Of a stretch of 64,000 bases of DNA, positions 24,255 to 33,409 are shown piece by piece; position 1 is the first letter of the stretch, and the number at the start of each line of letters is the position of its first letter. The notes beneath the pieces were generated by a model. That model ran no database searches and was not told the origin of the DNA. It saw only the letters and a program-made list of their open reading frames with translations. Made by a program: the position numbers and the translations under genes. Source of the stretch: JBMNCQ01 sp049366715 (lineage in GTDB: Bacteria > Bacillota > Peptococcia > Peptococcales > BICA1-8). The stretch covers positions 118,043 to 182,042 of the forward strand of contig JBMNCQ010000059.1 in the NCBI GenBank assembly GCA_049366715.1. The letters are read 5' to 3'.

Positions 24255-24998
24255 TTAATTTTCTTGAGGAGGGTTCCAGATATCCTCGCAGGATATATTA
24301 TCTAAGGCCTGGACAAATTTTCGGGTAGCATCAGGGTAACTTTTCTTGATTATGTTGAGCAATTCTTTCATTTCCTGGCGCCGGGTATGCCCGTCGGCAG
24401 GACAGGGGCTGGGTATAACCGGTAAATTTTCTTTACGGCACAGGGCGCTTAAGGTTTTTTCTTCAAGATATACCAGTGGTCTGATGATGCTGAGACCTTT
24501 ATCCTCATAATCAATACGGGGAGGAAAAACTTTAAACTTAGCGCCTTGTAAAATATTTAATAATAATGTTTCGGTGAAATCATCGCCGTGATGTCCCAAG
24601 GCGATTTTGGAAAAATTATGCTTGTGGGCCGCCTTGGTCAGAGCTCCTCTCTTTAAACGCGCACATAGTGAACAAGGATTGGCGATTAAATTACCCCGGG
24701 GCATAATGGCTTCGCTAATTTTTGTTTTTTCTGTTAATAGTGGAACATTTATTCTTTGACAAAAGTATTCTAAACTAGAAAGATTATTATTTTTCCAGCC
24801 CGGATCTATATGTAAACCAAACAATTCAAAATCAAAATGGGAATAATTCTTCAATAACCAGAGGATATACAATAAAGCCGTACTATCCTTGCCGCCGGAG
24901 AGTCCTACCGCAATCCGGTCTTTTTCTCCGATTAGCTGATGTTTTTTGACGGTATTTTGAACTTTACTTAAAAACCATTTGCTATAATTTTTATTCAC
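24255..24998 (-). CDS. TtcA-type PP-loop tRNA thiolation protein
   Basis: This 247-residue protein has the PP-loop GLSGGKDSTALLYILW (about residues 32-47), the CSLCARLKRGAL motif whose two Cys bind an Fe-S cluster, GHHGDDFTETLLLN, and a third Cys in PSPCPADGH. TtcA makes 2-thiocytidine at position 32 of tRNA using ATP and an Fe-S cluster. Related archaeal-type proteins modify other bases, so the exact target is not certain. It starts with GTG behind GGGGT. Confidence 0.88.
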   Translation of the reverse strand: MNKNYSKWFLSKVQNTVKKHQLIGEKDRIAVGLSGGKDSTALLYILWLLKNYSHFDFELFGLHIDPGWKNNNLSSLEYFCQRINVPLLTEKTKISEAIMPRGNLIANPCSLCARLKRGALTKAAHKHNFSKIALGHHGDDFTETLLLNILQGAKFKVFPPRIDYEDKGLSIIRPLVYLEEKTLSALCRKENLPVIPSPCPADGHTRRQEMKELLNIIKKSYPDATRKFVQALDNISCEDIWNPPQEN

Positions 24999-25176
24999 AA
25001 TTTTTACCCCAATTCGATAGGCTAATAAATTATATTATGGTATGATTTAATAAAGCAGTTAAATTATAGCATAATATGGGTATATTAAAAACAAGGCTGC
25101 CCTTTATGGACAGAGGTTCAATTCTAGATTCTTACTCATGTGGTAATAATTTAACAGAAATTTTATTTTTAAAAGT

Positions 25177-25205
25177 TTGCAAAATATTAAACTTTCCTGC
25201 ATAAT
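25177..25205 (+). promoter_or_regulatory. sigma-A promoter of the NiaR gene
   Basis: -35 TTGCAA (25177-25182), 17-bp spacer, -10 CATAAT (25200-25205), 25 bp before the ATG. Confidence 0.55.
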
Positions 25206-25229
25206 CTTCATAGTAAGGGAGGTAATCTA

Positions 25230-25748
25230 ATGCCCCAGCGGCGTCGCCAGAAGATCATTAAAACCCTGGCTAAAGCAGCCAAACCTGTGAAAGGCGCGGA
25301 ATTATCGGAAATTCTAGGGGTTAGCCGTCAGGTAATTGTCCAGGATATCGCTCTTTTAAGAGCTGAAGGTGAACAGATCATTGCTACACCCCAAGGCTAT
25401 TTTCTAATTGATCAATCTGCCAATCATGTGAACAATGTGGTGAGAGTCTTTGCCTGCCGGCATGACAGCAGCAGGGGTATGGAAAAGGAACTGAGGATAA
25501 TGGTGGAAAACGGTGGGAAAGTTTTGGATGTGATTGTTGAACATCCCTTATATGGTGAATTGAAAGGCAATTTAATGCTGGGTGAGATTAATGATGTGAG
25601 TAATTTTATAGAAAATCTAGAAAAATCCGGAGCCGAACCTTTATCGGTATTAACCAAGGGGATTCATCTGCATACTGTTGAAGCACCTTCTCAAAGTATT
25701 CTGGATAAGATACAAGAGGGGTTAAAAAAGGAAAAATTACTGGTTTGA
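25230..25748 (+). CDS. niaR: NiaR-type niacin-responsive repressor
   Basis: This 172-residue protein has an N-terminal HTH_11 domain (about 5-58, LSEILGVSRQVIVQDIALLRAEG) and a C-terminal 3H domain. The conserved histidines are visible in FACRHDS, VIVEHPLYGEL and GIHLHTVEAPS. NiaR binds nicotinate and represses NAD salvage and niacin uptake genes in Bacillota and Thermotoga. No such gene is adjacent, so it acts in trans. Its start has GGGAGG in the leader. Confidence 0.93.
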   Translation: MPQRRRQKIIKTLAKAAKPVKGAELSEILGVSRQVIVQDIALLRAEGEQIIATPQGYFLIDQSANHVNNVVRVFACRHDSSRGMEKELRIMVENGGKVLDVIVEHPLYGELKGNLMLGEINDVSNFIENLEKSGAEPLSVLTKGIHLHTVEAPSQSILDKIQEGLKKEKLLV

Positions 25749-25791
25749 GGTTATTCTAAAAAATGGATACATTATTTTTACGTAAATCCTA

Positions 25792-25819
25792 TTGACTTTG
25801 AGTTAGTATAACTTATAAT
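25792..25819 (+). promoter_or_regulatory. sigma-A promoter of mecA
   Basis: -35 TTGACT (25792-25797), 16-bp spacer, -10 TATAAT (25814-25819). Confidence 0.75.
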
Positions 25820-25856
25820 AATTGTACATTCCCCTTCTAATTGGAGGTGGTTACCT

Positions 25857-26465
25857 ATGAAATTTAAACGTTTAAGTGATGACAAGGTTCAGATCATAGT
25901 AAGTAGTGAGGATTTAGAAAAAAGAGATGTGAAAAAATGGGATTTAATGCCTTCCAGCCCCAGAGCACAAGAGCTTTTTCAGGAAATGTTAGATCAAGCC
26001 TATGAGGAATGCGGGTTTGAGGTTGATTCAGAAACTCAGTTAATGGTTGAGGCGTATCCTATGACAACAGACAGCTTGGTAATTACCTTAACAAAAGTAA
26101 AGCAAAGTGCAAAAGATCTTCTGGAGTCAGATTATGATGAGGATACTGAGGAACTTTACGATGATCTGGAAGATGAAGAAATTGCAGAATTAGAAAGTGA
26201 TGAGCTTGTATATATGTTTAAGGAATTTGAAGATGCAGTACAACTTTGCAAATTAATTAATGGTGACTACCAAGACAAATGTAATATGTATAAACTGGGG
26301 AATGTTTATTATTTAGTTTTTGCCAATCCTGATAGTCTCTCTGACCATGCCTTGGGAATGCTGGGTGAATACAGTAATTTAGTGCATTTGTCTGAAGCGT
26401 ATTTGCTGGAGCATAGCAAAATGATGATTGAAGAGAATGCTGTGAAAGTTTTAGCGGGATTGTAA
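25857..26465 (+). CDS. mecA: ClpC adaptor protein MecA
   Basis: MecA delivers substrates to the ClpC-ClpP protease and helps ClpC oligomerise. This 202-residue protein has the typical N-terminal domain (MKFKRLSDDKVQIIVSSEDL, DLMPSSPRAQELFQEML), an acidic linker (about 88-120) and the ClpC-binding C-terminal domain with LVYMFKEFEDAVQLCKL and HLSEAYLLEHSKMMIEENAV. Length is normal. Regulated competence or sporulation proteins are the known targets in Bacillus. It has its own promoter and terminator. Confidence 0.95.
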   Translation: MKFKRLSDDKVQIIVSSEDLEKRDVKKWDLMPSSPRAQELFQEMLDQAYEECGFEVDSETQLMVEAYPMTTDSLVITLTKVKQSAKDLLESDYDEDTEELYDDLEDEEIAELESDELVYMFKEFEDAVQLCKLINGDYQDKCNMYKLGNVYYLVFANPDSLSDHALGMLGEYSNLVHLSEAYLLEHSKMMIEENAVKVLAGL

Positions 26466-26480
26466 CCGTAAGCTTTTAAA

Positions 26481-26516
26481 GGGTCCTTATTACAACGATA
26501 ATGAGGACCCTTTTTT
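26481..26516 (+). terminator. terminator of mecA
   Basis: GGGTCCTTAT / ATGAGGACCC stem and six T. Confidence 0.9.
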
Positions 26517-26607
26517 AGCAAACAGATATAAACAGTGGAAACTATAAAAAGTTTGGCAGGTTTAGGAATCAGTCACCGGTCATTAGTAACTAATGAGGAG
26601 TATTACC

Positions 26608-27246
26608 ATGAATTCTAAAGAGATTTTAAAGAACCTGAAAAGTATTTATCCTCAGGTAAAAACTGCTTTGCGCTTTAGCAATCCTTTTGAACTGCTTGTT
26701 GCTACCATCTTATCCGCTCAGTCGACAGACAAACAAGTGAATAAAGTCACAACCCGATTGTTTGAAAAATATCCGACTCCCTGTCTACTAAGTAAGCTTA
26801 CACCACAGCAATTGGAAGAGGAGATAAAAAGCATCGGCTTATATAAAAACAAAAGTAAGAATATTATTGCTGCCTGTAAATTATTGGTAGATAAGTTTAA
26901 GGGAGAGGTGCCTCAGACCCGGGAGGAATTAATGGAATTACCAGGCGTTGGTAGAAAAACGGCTAATGTTGTTTTAAGCAATGCTTTTAAGATACCGGCT
27001 ATTGCTGTTGATACCCATGTGTTTAGAGTTGCCAACAGACTTGGACTGGCAACGAGCAGTACTCCTGAAGAGACGGAACAGCAGCTTATGGAGGTAGTTC
27101 CGCAAAAAGATTGGTCCGATGCCCATCACTGGTTAATCTGGCATGGCAGATTAGTTTGCAAAGCCCGTAAGCCGGAATGTACAAAATGCAAACTGCATAG
27201 TTTATGCAGAGAGTATCATAATAACCTGTCTAATAGTACCAAATAA
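26608..27246 (+). CDS. nth: endonuclease III
   Basis: This 212-residue base-excision repair glycosylase/AP lyase removes oxidised pyrimidines. The helix-hairpin-helix LPGVGRKTANVV carries the catalytic Lys, and VDTHVFRVANRLG carries the catalytic Asp. The C-terminal CKARKPECTKCKLHSLC gives the C-x6-C-x2-C-x5-C pattern of the [4Fe-4S] cluster. ATG 26608 lies 7-8 bp after GAGGAG; the upstream in-frame ATG 26593 overlaps that site and is rejected. Confidence 0.96.
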   Translation: MNSKEILKNLKSIYPQVKTALRFSNPFELLVATILSAQSTDKQVNKVTTRLFEKYPTPCLLSKLTPQQLEEEIKSIGLYKNKSKNIIAACKLLVDKFKGEVPQTREELMELPGVGRKTANVVLSNAFKIPAIAVDTHVFRVANRLGLATSSTPEETEQQLMEVVPQKDWSDAHHWLIWHGRLVCKARKPECTKCKLHSLCREYHNNLSNSTK

Positions 27247-27260
27247 GTTTAAAGATGATG

Positions 27261-27340
27261 ATCAGTTCTGTAAAGGCACAGATAACTGATGGATCTGGCC
27301 CAAGGGAACAGTTGAGCTTGGTGAAGGACCAAGCTTTTTT
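27261..27340 (+). terminator. terminator with a possible alternative pairing (attenuator-like)
   Basis: A hairpin AGCTTGGT / ACCAAGCT (27315-27335) followed by six T is a clear terminator. A first hairpin ATCAGTTCTGT / ACA-GAT-AACTGAT lies at 27261-27290. Between them CCAAG (27300-27304) could pair with the CTTGG of the terminator arm. That would allow a switch, but the simple role as nth terminator is more likely. Confidence 0.55.
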
Positions 27341-27460
27341 CTTGTGGTATACATTGGCAAGGGAATGAAAATGCAGGGAATTTTTATATATTATCTTGTT
27401 TAAATTTGATAGTATAAGGATAAGAATAGTTGAAGATTATTTGCGCAAGGGGAGGTAGCG

Positions 27461-28183
27461 GTGGTAAGTAGTAAGAAAATATTGACGATGGCGCTTATTC
27501 TTTTTATTTTGCTGAGTCTTTTCGGATGTGCAAAAATCATCGAAGTTAAAAGAATAGGAAATGATACAGGTGCTGAATCATCTGTGGATGATGAGGAAGC
27601 AAATAGTGTCCCCGAACAGGGCGGTCAAGAATTAAATACCGGTATATTTCCCCCGGAGCAAGCCGCTAAGCCGGAGACCGAAGGCCAAAGCGGCCCGGCG
27701 GAGGATGAATCTCCACAGAATTCATCTAAAGCTGTTTTGCAGGATGATGCTTCCCGGGATTCCGGGCCGGAAGGAGAAGAGGTAAAAGAAGCTGCCGGTG
27801 CCGGGAAGGTTAAGGCCGGAGTGATCAGCTATTTATTCCTGACAGGCACATATCAAGATGAGCTCCCCGGATTATATCAGGATCAGTACCTTGTGGGGAA
27901 AGACCATTTTGTACATCTTGGGGCGGGATTATATGATTCTCTAAAAGATACTGCTGTAATTGAGATCGGCTGGTGGGATTATCAAGAAAAGACGATCTAT
28001 AAAGAAGAACGGGTGGAAGTAAAGTCCCAGGACAAAATTTTTAAAATACATGCAACCTTAGGTCTGACCAAAAAAGTGCCGGGTCAGGATAAAATACCCG
28101 ATGCGCTGGGTGATTATTGGGTAATAATACAGAAGGACAATGAAGTGCTTAGCAAAACCAGGTTCAGCATAGTTGCGGAATAA
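27461..28183 (+). CDS. lipoprotein of unknown function
   Basis: This 240-residue protein has a type II signal peptide with lipobox LFGC (about residue 23). A long acidic, Gly/Pro/Glu-rich linker (about 35-120) follows, then a compact C-terminal beta-rich domain (about 125-240) with VISYLFLTGTYQDELP and DAIVEIGWWDY-like wording. The domain is not recognised. The linker suggests a surface stalk. It starts with GTG after GGGGAGGTAG. The glycosyltransferase gene follows 42 bp later. Confidence 0.8.
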   Translation: MVSSKKILTMALILFILLSLFGCAKIIEVKRIGNDTGAESSVDDEEANSVPEQGGQELNTGIFPPEQAAKPETEGQSGPAEDESPQNSSKAVLQDDASRDSGPEGEEVKEAAGAGKVKAGVISYLFLTGTYQDELPGLYQDQYLVGKDHFVHLGAGLYDSLKDTAVIEIGWWDYQEKTIYKEERVEVKSQDKIFKIHATLGLTKKVPGQDKIPDALGDYWVIIQKDNEVLSKTRFSIVAE

Positions 28184-28225
28184 ATTGTTGGAAATTTTGC
28201 CGGAAAAACCGGAAGGAGAAAGTAT

Positions 28226-29383
28226 ATGACCCTTGATGCGTTAAAAGTTTTAATTTTTTCTGTTTCTGTAGGAGCGGGGCATGATAGTGTCGCCAATGCT
28301 CTGGCTCAGGAAATAAGCAGCAAATCACCGGACTCGCAGGTTCTGGTCGTAGATACGTTTAAATATATAAACCCTATTTTAAATAAAGTCGTTGTCGGCA
28401 GTTATATGGAGACCATTAGATTTACCCCTAAAGTATGGGGATACCTTTATGACCAGGCTGAGGATGGAGAGAGGCTGATTGACATCGGACAAATCTTATC
28501 TAAATTACTGTCTTCTAAACTGGATCAGCTTTTAAAAGAGTTTGAGCCCGATATTTTAATATGTACTCATGCCTTTCCCGTAGGAATTTTATCCGTATTA
28601 AAGTATAAGAAAAAATTTAAACAACCTATTATAGCATGTATAACCGATTATACAGTACACAGTTTTTGGATCCATCCCCAGGTAGATTTATTTGTGATAC
28701 CTGAAAAAGATTTAGTCTATCCCTTTTTAGAAGAAAAAATAAGTTTAACAAAGGTAAAACCTTGGGGGATACCGATCCGTGTGCAATTCAAAAAAATTCC
28801 CGAGCAGATCTTAATCAGGCGAAAATTAGGATTGCAGGATAAGCAAACCGCATTAGTTATGGGCGGGGGATTAGGCTTAGGGAAAATCGAAGATGCTGTC
28901 TATAAGCTGATCAATAAAACGGATTTACAACTTATGGTTGTTACCGGTTCCAATAAAAAACTAAAAAGTAACCTGGAGCTTTTGCAAAGGGATCAGAGAC
29001 TTCATGTCTACGGATTCGTGGATAATATTTCCGAACTGATGGCTGCTGCTGATTTTATCGTTACTAAGCCCGGGGGCATTACCTGTGCCGAAGCCTTGGC
29101 AATGGAGCTCCCGCTGGTGATTATTTCTCCTTTACCGGGTCAGGAGGATAGAAATACCGAATATCTCATCAATAAAGGTGTTGCGATCAGAATACGTAAG
29201 GTAGAACATCTGGTCCGGGAATTAAACAGTTTAAGCAGCAACCCTTTAAGACTAAAACATATGAAAGAAATGGCTGCATTTTTGAAAAAGCCTGATGCGG
29301 CAGCGATGACAATAAAAGAATCCTGGCGTATTTTGCAAGCCGGCTCTTTGGAAAATGATATCAGCGATTGTAAAGAAGCATAA
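28226..29383 (+). CDS. MGDG-synthase-like glycosyltransferase (UgtP family)
   Basis: This 385-residue GT28 protein probably transfers a sugar to diacylglycerol at the inner membrane face. The N-terminal MGDG-synthase domain shows SVGAGHDSVANALAQE and DILICTHAFPVG. The C-terminal donor-binding domain shows VMGGGLGLGKIED, VYGFVDNISELMAAADFIVTKPGG and EALAMELPLVIISPLPGQE, typical of the UDP-sugar site. Length is normal for UgtP/YpfP. The alternative is a MurG-like enzyme, but the head domain favours the lipid type. Confidence 0.9.
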   Translation: MTLDALKVLIFSVSVGAGHDSVANALAQEISSKSPDSQVLVVDTFKYINPILNKVVVGSYMETIRFTPKVWGYLYDQAEDGERLIDIGQILSKLLSSKLDQLLKEFEPDILICTHAFPVGILSVLKYKKKFKQPIIACITDYTVHSFWIHPQVDLFVIPEKDLVYPFLEEKISLTKVKPWGIPIRVQFKKIPEQILIRRKLGLQDKQTALVMGGGLGLGKIEDAVYKLINKTDLQLMVVTGSNKKLKSNLELLQRDQRLHVYGFVDNISELMAAADFIVTKPGGITCAEALAMELPLVIISPLPGQEDRNTEYLINKGVAIRIRKVEHLVRELNSLSSNPLRLKHMKEMAAFLKKPDAAAMTIKESWRILQAGSLENDISDCKEA

Positions 29384-29396
29384 AAGGTGATTAAGG

Positions 29397-29681
29397 ATGA
29401 TAATCGGAACTATAACCATCAAGATATTTATTGCGTCTTCCCGTTCCTTAAAGGATAAACGCCGGGTCAGCAAAAGTCTGATCAGCAGATTACAGAATAA
29501 ATTTAATCTTTCGGTTGCCGAGATCGGCTCTCTTGACCAGTGGCAGATAGCCGAGATCGGCCTGGCTTTGGTAGCTAACGAATCCCGGCATTTAAACCGG
29601 CAGATTTCCCGGATCATAGAGTTTATCGAAAAAGAGCAGTACGAATATGAATTAATAGAAGTCGCATCAGAAATAATATAA
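29397..29681 (+). CDS. DUF503 family protein (YlxP-like)
   Basis: This 94-residue protein has the DUF503 signature IKIFIASSRSLKDKRRVSKSLISRLQNKFNLSVAEIGSLDQWQ..GLALVANESRHLNRQI (abbreviated). The family often accompanies ribosome-binding factor A and translation genes, but here it follows the glycosyltransferase by 13 bp. It folds as a ferredoxin-like alpha/beta domain. Its role is unknown. Confidence 0.9.
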   Translation: MIIGTITIKIFIASSRSLKDKRRVSKSLISRLQNKFNLSVAEIGSLDQWQIAEIGLALVANESRHLNRQISRIIEFIEKEQYEYELIEVASEII

Positions 29682-29818
29682 ACGGCATATTTTTTTTTGT
29701 ATAAATTTTTAATCGTTTAAGAAGGAAATATGAGGATAATACAGAATTAGTTATGTGAGTACAGTTCAGCCATAAGAAATACTGTGCGGCAATATAGAAC
29801 GACAAAGGAGGATTAGGT

Positions 29819-30667
29819 ATGACTGCAAAAATAATTGATGGTAAAGCAGCAGCTAAAAAATTGCGTGAGAGTATCAAAGTAGAAGTAGACAAAATCAAAG
29901 GTGCCGGAAAAGTTCCCGGATTAGCCGTAGTTTTGGTTGGAAGTGACCCTGCATCCCAGGTATATGTCGGAAATAAAGAGAAAGCTTGTAAAGAAGTAGG
30001 ATTTTACTCCGAGGTTTATCGACTGGCTGAAAATACTTCCCGGGAAGAGTTATTAACTTTAATTGATAAACTGAACAATAATGATAAAATTCATGGAATT
30101 TTAGTACAGCTTCCTCTCCCCAAGCATTTAGATGAGAAAGAAGTAATAAACAGAATCTCTTTTAAAAAAGATGTGGATGGCTTTCATCCTCTAAGTGCCG
30201 GGGCTTTATTTGTAGGTGAGAAGAGTTTGGTTCCCTGTACACCGAAAGGCTGTATTCACTTGATAAAAGATATCGGTTATGATTTAAAAGGGAAAAAAGC
30301 CGTTGTTGTCGGGAGAAGCAATATTGTCGGTAAGCCGGTCAGCATTTTACTGTTAAATGAAAATGCTACCGTTACGATCTGTCATTCCCGGACCCGGGAC
30401 TTAAAAGCGGAACTTTTAGAAGCCGATGTGGTTGTTGCGGCAGTAGGCAGAGCCAATTTTGTTACAGGAGATATGATTAAACCCGGCGCTGTTGTAATTG
30501 ACGTCGGAATTAATAGATTAGAAAACGGCAAGTTAGCCGGCGATGTTGAGTTTGAATCGGCTTGCGAGCGGGCAGGATGGATTACTCCCGTTCCCGGCGG
30601 TGTCGGACCTATGACTATTGCTATGCTTCTTCAGAACACCTGGGAAGCCTTCAATAGCCCGGAATAG
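29819..30667 (+). CDS. folD: bifunctional methylenetetrahydrofolate dehydrogenase/cyclohydrolase
   Basis: FolD interconverts 5,10-methylene-, methenyl- and 10-formyl-tetrahydrofolate in the cytoplasm. The 282-residue protein has the catalytic region VYVGNKEKACKEVGF (active-site Tyr and Lys), QLPLPKHLDEKEVI, the NADP-binding VVVGRSNIVGKPVSILLL and the conserved PVPGGVGPMTIAMLLQNT. Length is normal. An AGGAGG site precedes ATG and a strong terminator follows. In acetogens and related anaerobes it also serves the methyl branch of one-carbon metabolism. Confidence 0.97.
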   Translation: MTAKIIDGKAAAKKLRESIKVEVDKIKGAGKVPGLAVVLVGSDPASQVYVGNKEKACKEVGFYSEVYRLAENTSREELLTLIDKLNNNDKIHGILVQLPLPKHLDEKEVINRISFKKDVDGFHPLSAGALFVGEKSLVPCTPKGCIHLIKDIGYDLKGKKAVVVGRSNIVGKPVSILLLNENATVTICHSRTRDLKAELLEADVVVAAVGRANFVTGDMIKPGAVVIDVGINRLENGKLAGDVEFESACERAGWITPVPGGVGPMTIAMLLQNTWEAFNSPE

Positions 30668-30676
30668 AAAATAACC

Positions 30677-30702
30677 AAACCCTGCCGGACGGCAGGGTTT
30701 TA
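30677..30702 (+). terminator. terminator of folD
   Basis: AAACCCTGCC / GGCAGGGTTT with a 4-nt loop and T-rich end. Confidence 0.88.
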
Positions 30703-30718
30703 TTGATGGAGTATGATA

Positions 30719-32074
30719 ATGGGACTATTAACAATAATCGAAAAAGGCAAACAGGCTATTATTTTGAGCTATGTTTTGTTGTTTTTAATATATTCTTTTT
30801 TCCCTGTAGCTCAGTTAAAGGCTGTCATGTTTCCGGTTGTTATTCTGATTTTACTGATTTCTTTTCCTTCTGTAAAAGATTATAATAAATACCTGGCTTT
30901 AGGATTATTTGCCCTGGGGGCAGCTCTGATGATTTATAATCAAGGCGGCATCTTCGATATCATTACAGGGTTTACGGATAATGCGGGCTTAATTAGCCTG
31001 ATATTGACAGTGCCGCTTTTAAGTATTGTTTTTGATTTTGAAAATTTTGACCGGACAATCAGCAACATAACAAATAAATACATAGATTCGTCCCGAAGTT
31101 TTTATGTCACAACTCTCCTGACCATTAACAGCTTAGGTATGCTGCTGAATCTGGCAAGCATCCCCTTGGTGCATCAGGTGTTAGGTAATACCGGTGAGAG
31201 ATATCCCGCAAAATTGTATTATCGCGCTTTGACCAGAGGCTTTTGCGTAAATTTATTGTGGTCTCCTAATTTTGTTTCTATAGCTGTCGTTTTAAACTAT
31301 ATAGACATTTCGTGGTATAAGCTTGCTCCGTTGGGTTTTTTGCTGGCTATGGTCAACAATATTCTGGGCATCTTTCTTGAGCAAAAAGCTTTTCTGCCGG
31401 CGGAGGAAAAAAGTGAAGCTAGGAGACCGGTTAAAGCCGTTGAAAAAGGGAAACTTTCGAAATTGATCCTCTTGATGGTGAGTTTGATTTTATTCATTAT
31501 TATCTTGGAACTGATTATTCAGAAAAGTGTTTTAGTCGTAGTCCCTTTGGTATCCTTTGCGGCTCCTGTATTGCTTGCCCTGGCATTTGGCAAAACCCAA
31601 ATTTTTAGAACTAAGTTTAAAGATTATTATGTTAATGGCTTAGCAGGTAAAACTAATGAAGTATTTTTGTTTACGGCAATAGGTTTCTTTGGGTATGCCC
31701 TGGGCAGGTCACCCTTTCAAGAGTATATTCCCCTGTTAATAGAAAAATTTGGTATTGCTACCCCTGCTCCTTTAATGTTTTTAATATTATTTATTATTGG
31801 CGGTTTATCTGTGACAGGTGTGCATCCTTTAGTCAGTATTTCCGCAATCGCGGTAACCGTACCCGTCGCCTCTACTCCTCTTAATGAACTGCAGATGGCT
31901 CTCACCCTGTTAACGGGTTATATGATCTACAATTTACTTTCGCCATTCTCGATCCCTACATTGGTGGTTTCAGATTTAGCAAAGGAAAACCCCTTAACGG
32001 TGTCCTTAAAGTTAAATCTGCCGTATGTTTTATTATCAGGATTTTTTACGATTTTGATTGCCTTATTTTTATAA
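30719..32074 (+). CDS. polytopic membrane transporter, family uncertain
   Basis: This 451-residue protein has about 11-12 hydrophobic segments. A cytoplasmic basic loop (about 225-245, PAEEKSEARRPVKAVEKGK) divides two halves, as in ion-transporter superfamily permeases (DASS/TRAP-large/GntP). Conserved-looking helix breaks are IGGLSVTGVHPLVSISAIAV and NLLSPFSIPTLV in the second half. I cannot place it more precisely. ATG 30719 is 7 bp after GGAG. The glycerate kinase gene is 73 bp downstream, so glycerate or a related acid is a plausible cargo. Confidence 0.75.
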   Translation: MGLLTIIEKGKQAIILSYVLLFLIYSFFPVAQLKAVMFPVVILILLISFPSVKDYNKYLALGLFALGAALMIYNQGGIFDIITGFTDNAGLISLILTVPLLSIVFDFENFDRTISNITNKYIDSSRSFYVTTLLTINSLGMLLNLASIPLVHQVLGNTGERYPAKLYYRALTRGFCVNLLWSPNFVSIAVVLNYIDISWYKLAPLGFLLAMVNNILGIFLEQKAFLPAEEKSEARRPVKAVEKGKLSKLILLMVSLILFIIILELIIQKSVLVVVPLVSFAAPVLLALAFGKTQIFRTKFKDYYVNGLAGKTNEVFLFTAIGFFGYALGRSPFQEYIPLLIEKFGIATPAPLMFLILFIIGGLSVTGVHPLVSISAIAVTVPVASTPLNELQMALTLLTGYMIYNLLSPFSIPTLVVSDLAKENPLTVSLKLNLPYVLLSGFFTILIALFL

Positions 32075-32147
32075 ATTTCAAAAGGAAATGCAGTTAGAAA
32101 AGTAGAAAATGATAGTTCATGATTAGTGATTGTAAGGGAGGAATAGA

Positions 32148-33284
32148 ATGAAAAAGATCGTTATTGCACCGGATTCTTTTAAAGGAAGCATGTCGGCTAA
32201 AGAGGTATGTGATGCGCTGGAGAGAGGAGTGAAAAGTGTCATTCCTGCTGTGGAAATTATTAAGATTCCCATGGCAGACGGAGGGGAAGGAACGGTAGAG
32301 ACTTTAGTAGATGCCACTGAAGGCAGGCTGGTTGAGCTAAATGTGCTGGACCCGTTAGGGAAGCCGGCTCCTTCCTATTTTGGTATCTTAGGCGATGGAA
32401 CAACAGCTGTGATTGAAATGGCTCTGGCATCAGGATTAACTATGGTGCCTAAAGAACGGAGGAATCCTCTTTTTACTACGACTTATGGTACGGGCCAGCT
32501 TATTAAGGCTGCTGTAGAGAGCGGATGCAGGGAATTCATGATCGGCATCGGCGGAAGTGCGACTAACGACGGCGGAGTCGGCATGGCTCAAGCTCTGGGA
32601 ATAAAGTTTCTGGATGAGGAAGGCCGGGAAATAGCATACGGGGGAGGAAACCTGGGTAAAATCAAAAAAATCGACATGACTAATCTGGATAGCAGGATCA
32701 GCGAATGTAAATTTAAAGTTGCCTGTGATGTTGACAATCCTTTATGTGGCCCCAAAGGCGCCTCTCATGTTTTTGGACCCCAGAAAGGTGCTACGCCGGA
32801 AATAGCTGCATTTCTGGATCAATCGTTAGCCCATTTGGCGGAAGTGATTAAAAAAGACTTAGGCCGGGATGTTGCCGCGGAACCCGGTGCGGGTGCGGCC
32901 GGAGGATTAGGCGCCGGTTTGCTGGCTTTCTGTAATGCCGAGCTGCAGAGAGGGATCGAATTAGTTATCGAAGCGACAAACATAGCAGAAAAGATGACAG
33001 GGGCGGATTTAGTCATAACAGGGGAAGGACAGATGGATTTTCAAACTGCCCATGGTAAAACCGCTTATGGAGTTGCCCGGATCGCGAAAAAGAAAAATAT
33101 CCCGGTAATTGCTCTGGTGGGAACAATTGGAACCGGTACGGAGGTATTATATGAAAAAGGGATAAATGCAATTTTTTCTATTTTGGAAGGACCGATGTCC
33201 CTTGATGAATGTATGCAAGCCGGACCGCAGCTTGCCGAACGGGCTGCAGCCCGCATCATCAGAGCATTGCAAATCCGCTTTTAA
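32148..33284 (+). CDS. glycerate kinase (GarK/GlxK type)
   Basis: This 378-residue enzyme phosphorylates glycerate, usually giving 2-phosphoglycerate. It shows the class II signatures APDSFKGSMSAKEVCDAL at the start, MADGGEGTVETLV, IGIGGSATNDGGVGMAQALG (about residues 130-149), GAAGGLGAGLLAF and LVITGEGQMDFQTAHGK. Length is normal. It follows the unknown permease and probably works with it. An AAGGGAGG site precedes the ATG. Confidence 0.95.
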   Translation: MKKIVIAPDSFKGSMSAKEVCDALERGVKSVIPAVEIIKIPMADGGEGTVETLVDATEGRLVELNVLDPLGKPAPSYFGILGDGTTAVIEMALASGLTMVPKERRNPLFTTTYGTGQLIKAAVESGCREFMIGIGGSATNDGGVGMAQALGIKFLDEEGREIAYGGGNLGKIKKIDMTNLDSRISECKFKVACDVDNPLCGPKGASHVFGPQKGATPEIAAFLDQSLAHLAEVIKKDLGRDVAAEPGAGAAGGLGAGLLAFCNAELQRGIELVIEATNIAEKMTGADLVITGEGQMDFQTAHGKTAYGVARIAKKKNIPVIALVGTIGTGTEVLYEKGINAIFSILEGPMSLDECMQAGPQLAERAAARIIRALQIRF

Positions 33285-33371
33285 AGGCGGGTTTGCAATG
33301 ACTTCCGGGGAAGGAACAGGCAGGTTATTCCAGGGAGATTAGCTATCTTTGCAATAGTTTTTATAAAATAT

Positions 33372-33400
33372 TTGCATGTAGGCGGTTAAGTGGTTATAAT
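33372..33400 (+). promoter_or_regulatory. sigma-A promoter of tRNA-Pro
   Basis: -35 TTGCAT (33372-33377), 17-bp spacer, -10 TATAAT (33395-33400), 10 bp upstream of the mature 5' end of the tRNA. Confidence 0.8.
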
Positions 33401-33409
33401 AGTGTTTAG

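Noticed and set aside
25230..25748. NiaR as regulator of the organic-acid island because of the NicX-like genes
   Set aside because: NiaR lies 9 kb away among housekeeping genes, no matching operator is visible in the island, and the island has its own GntR and sigma-54 regulators.
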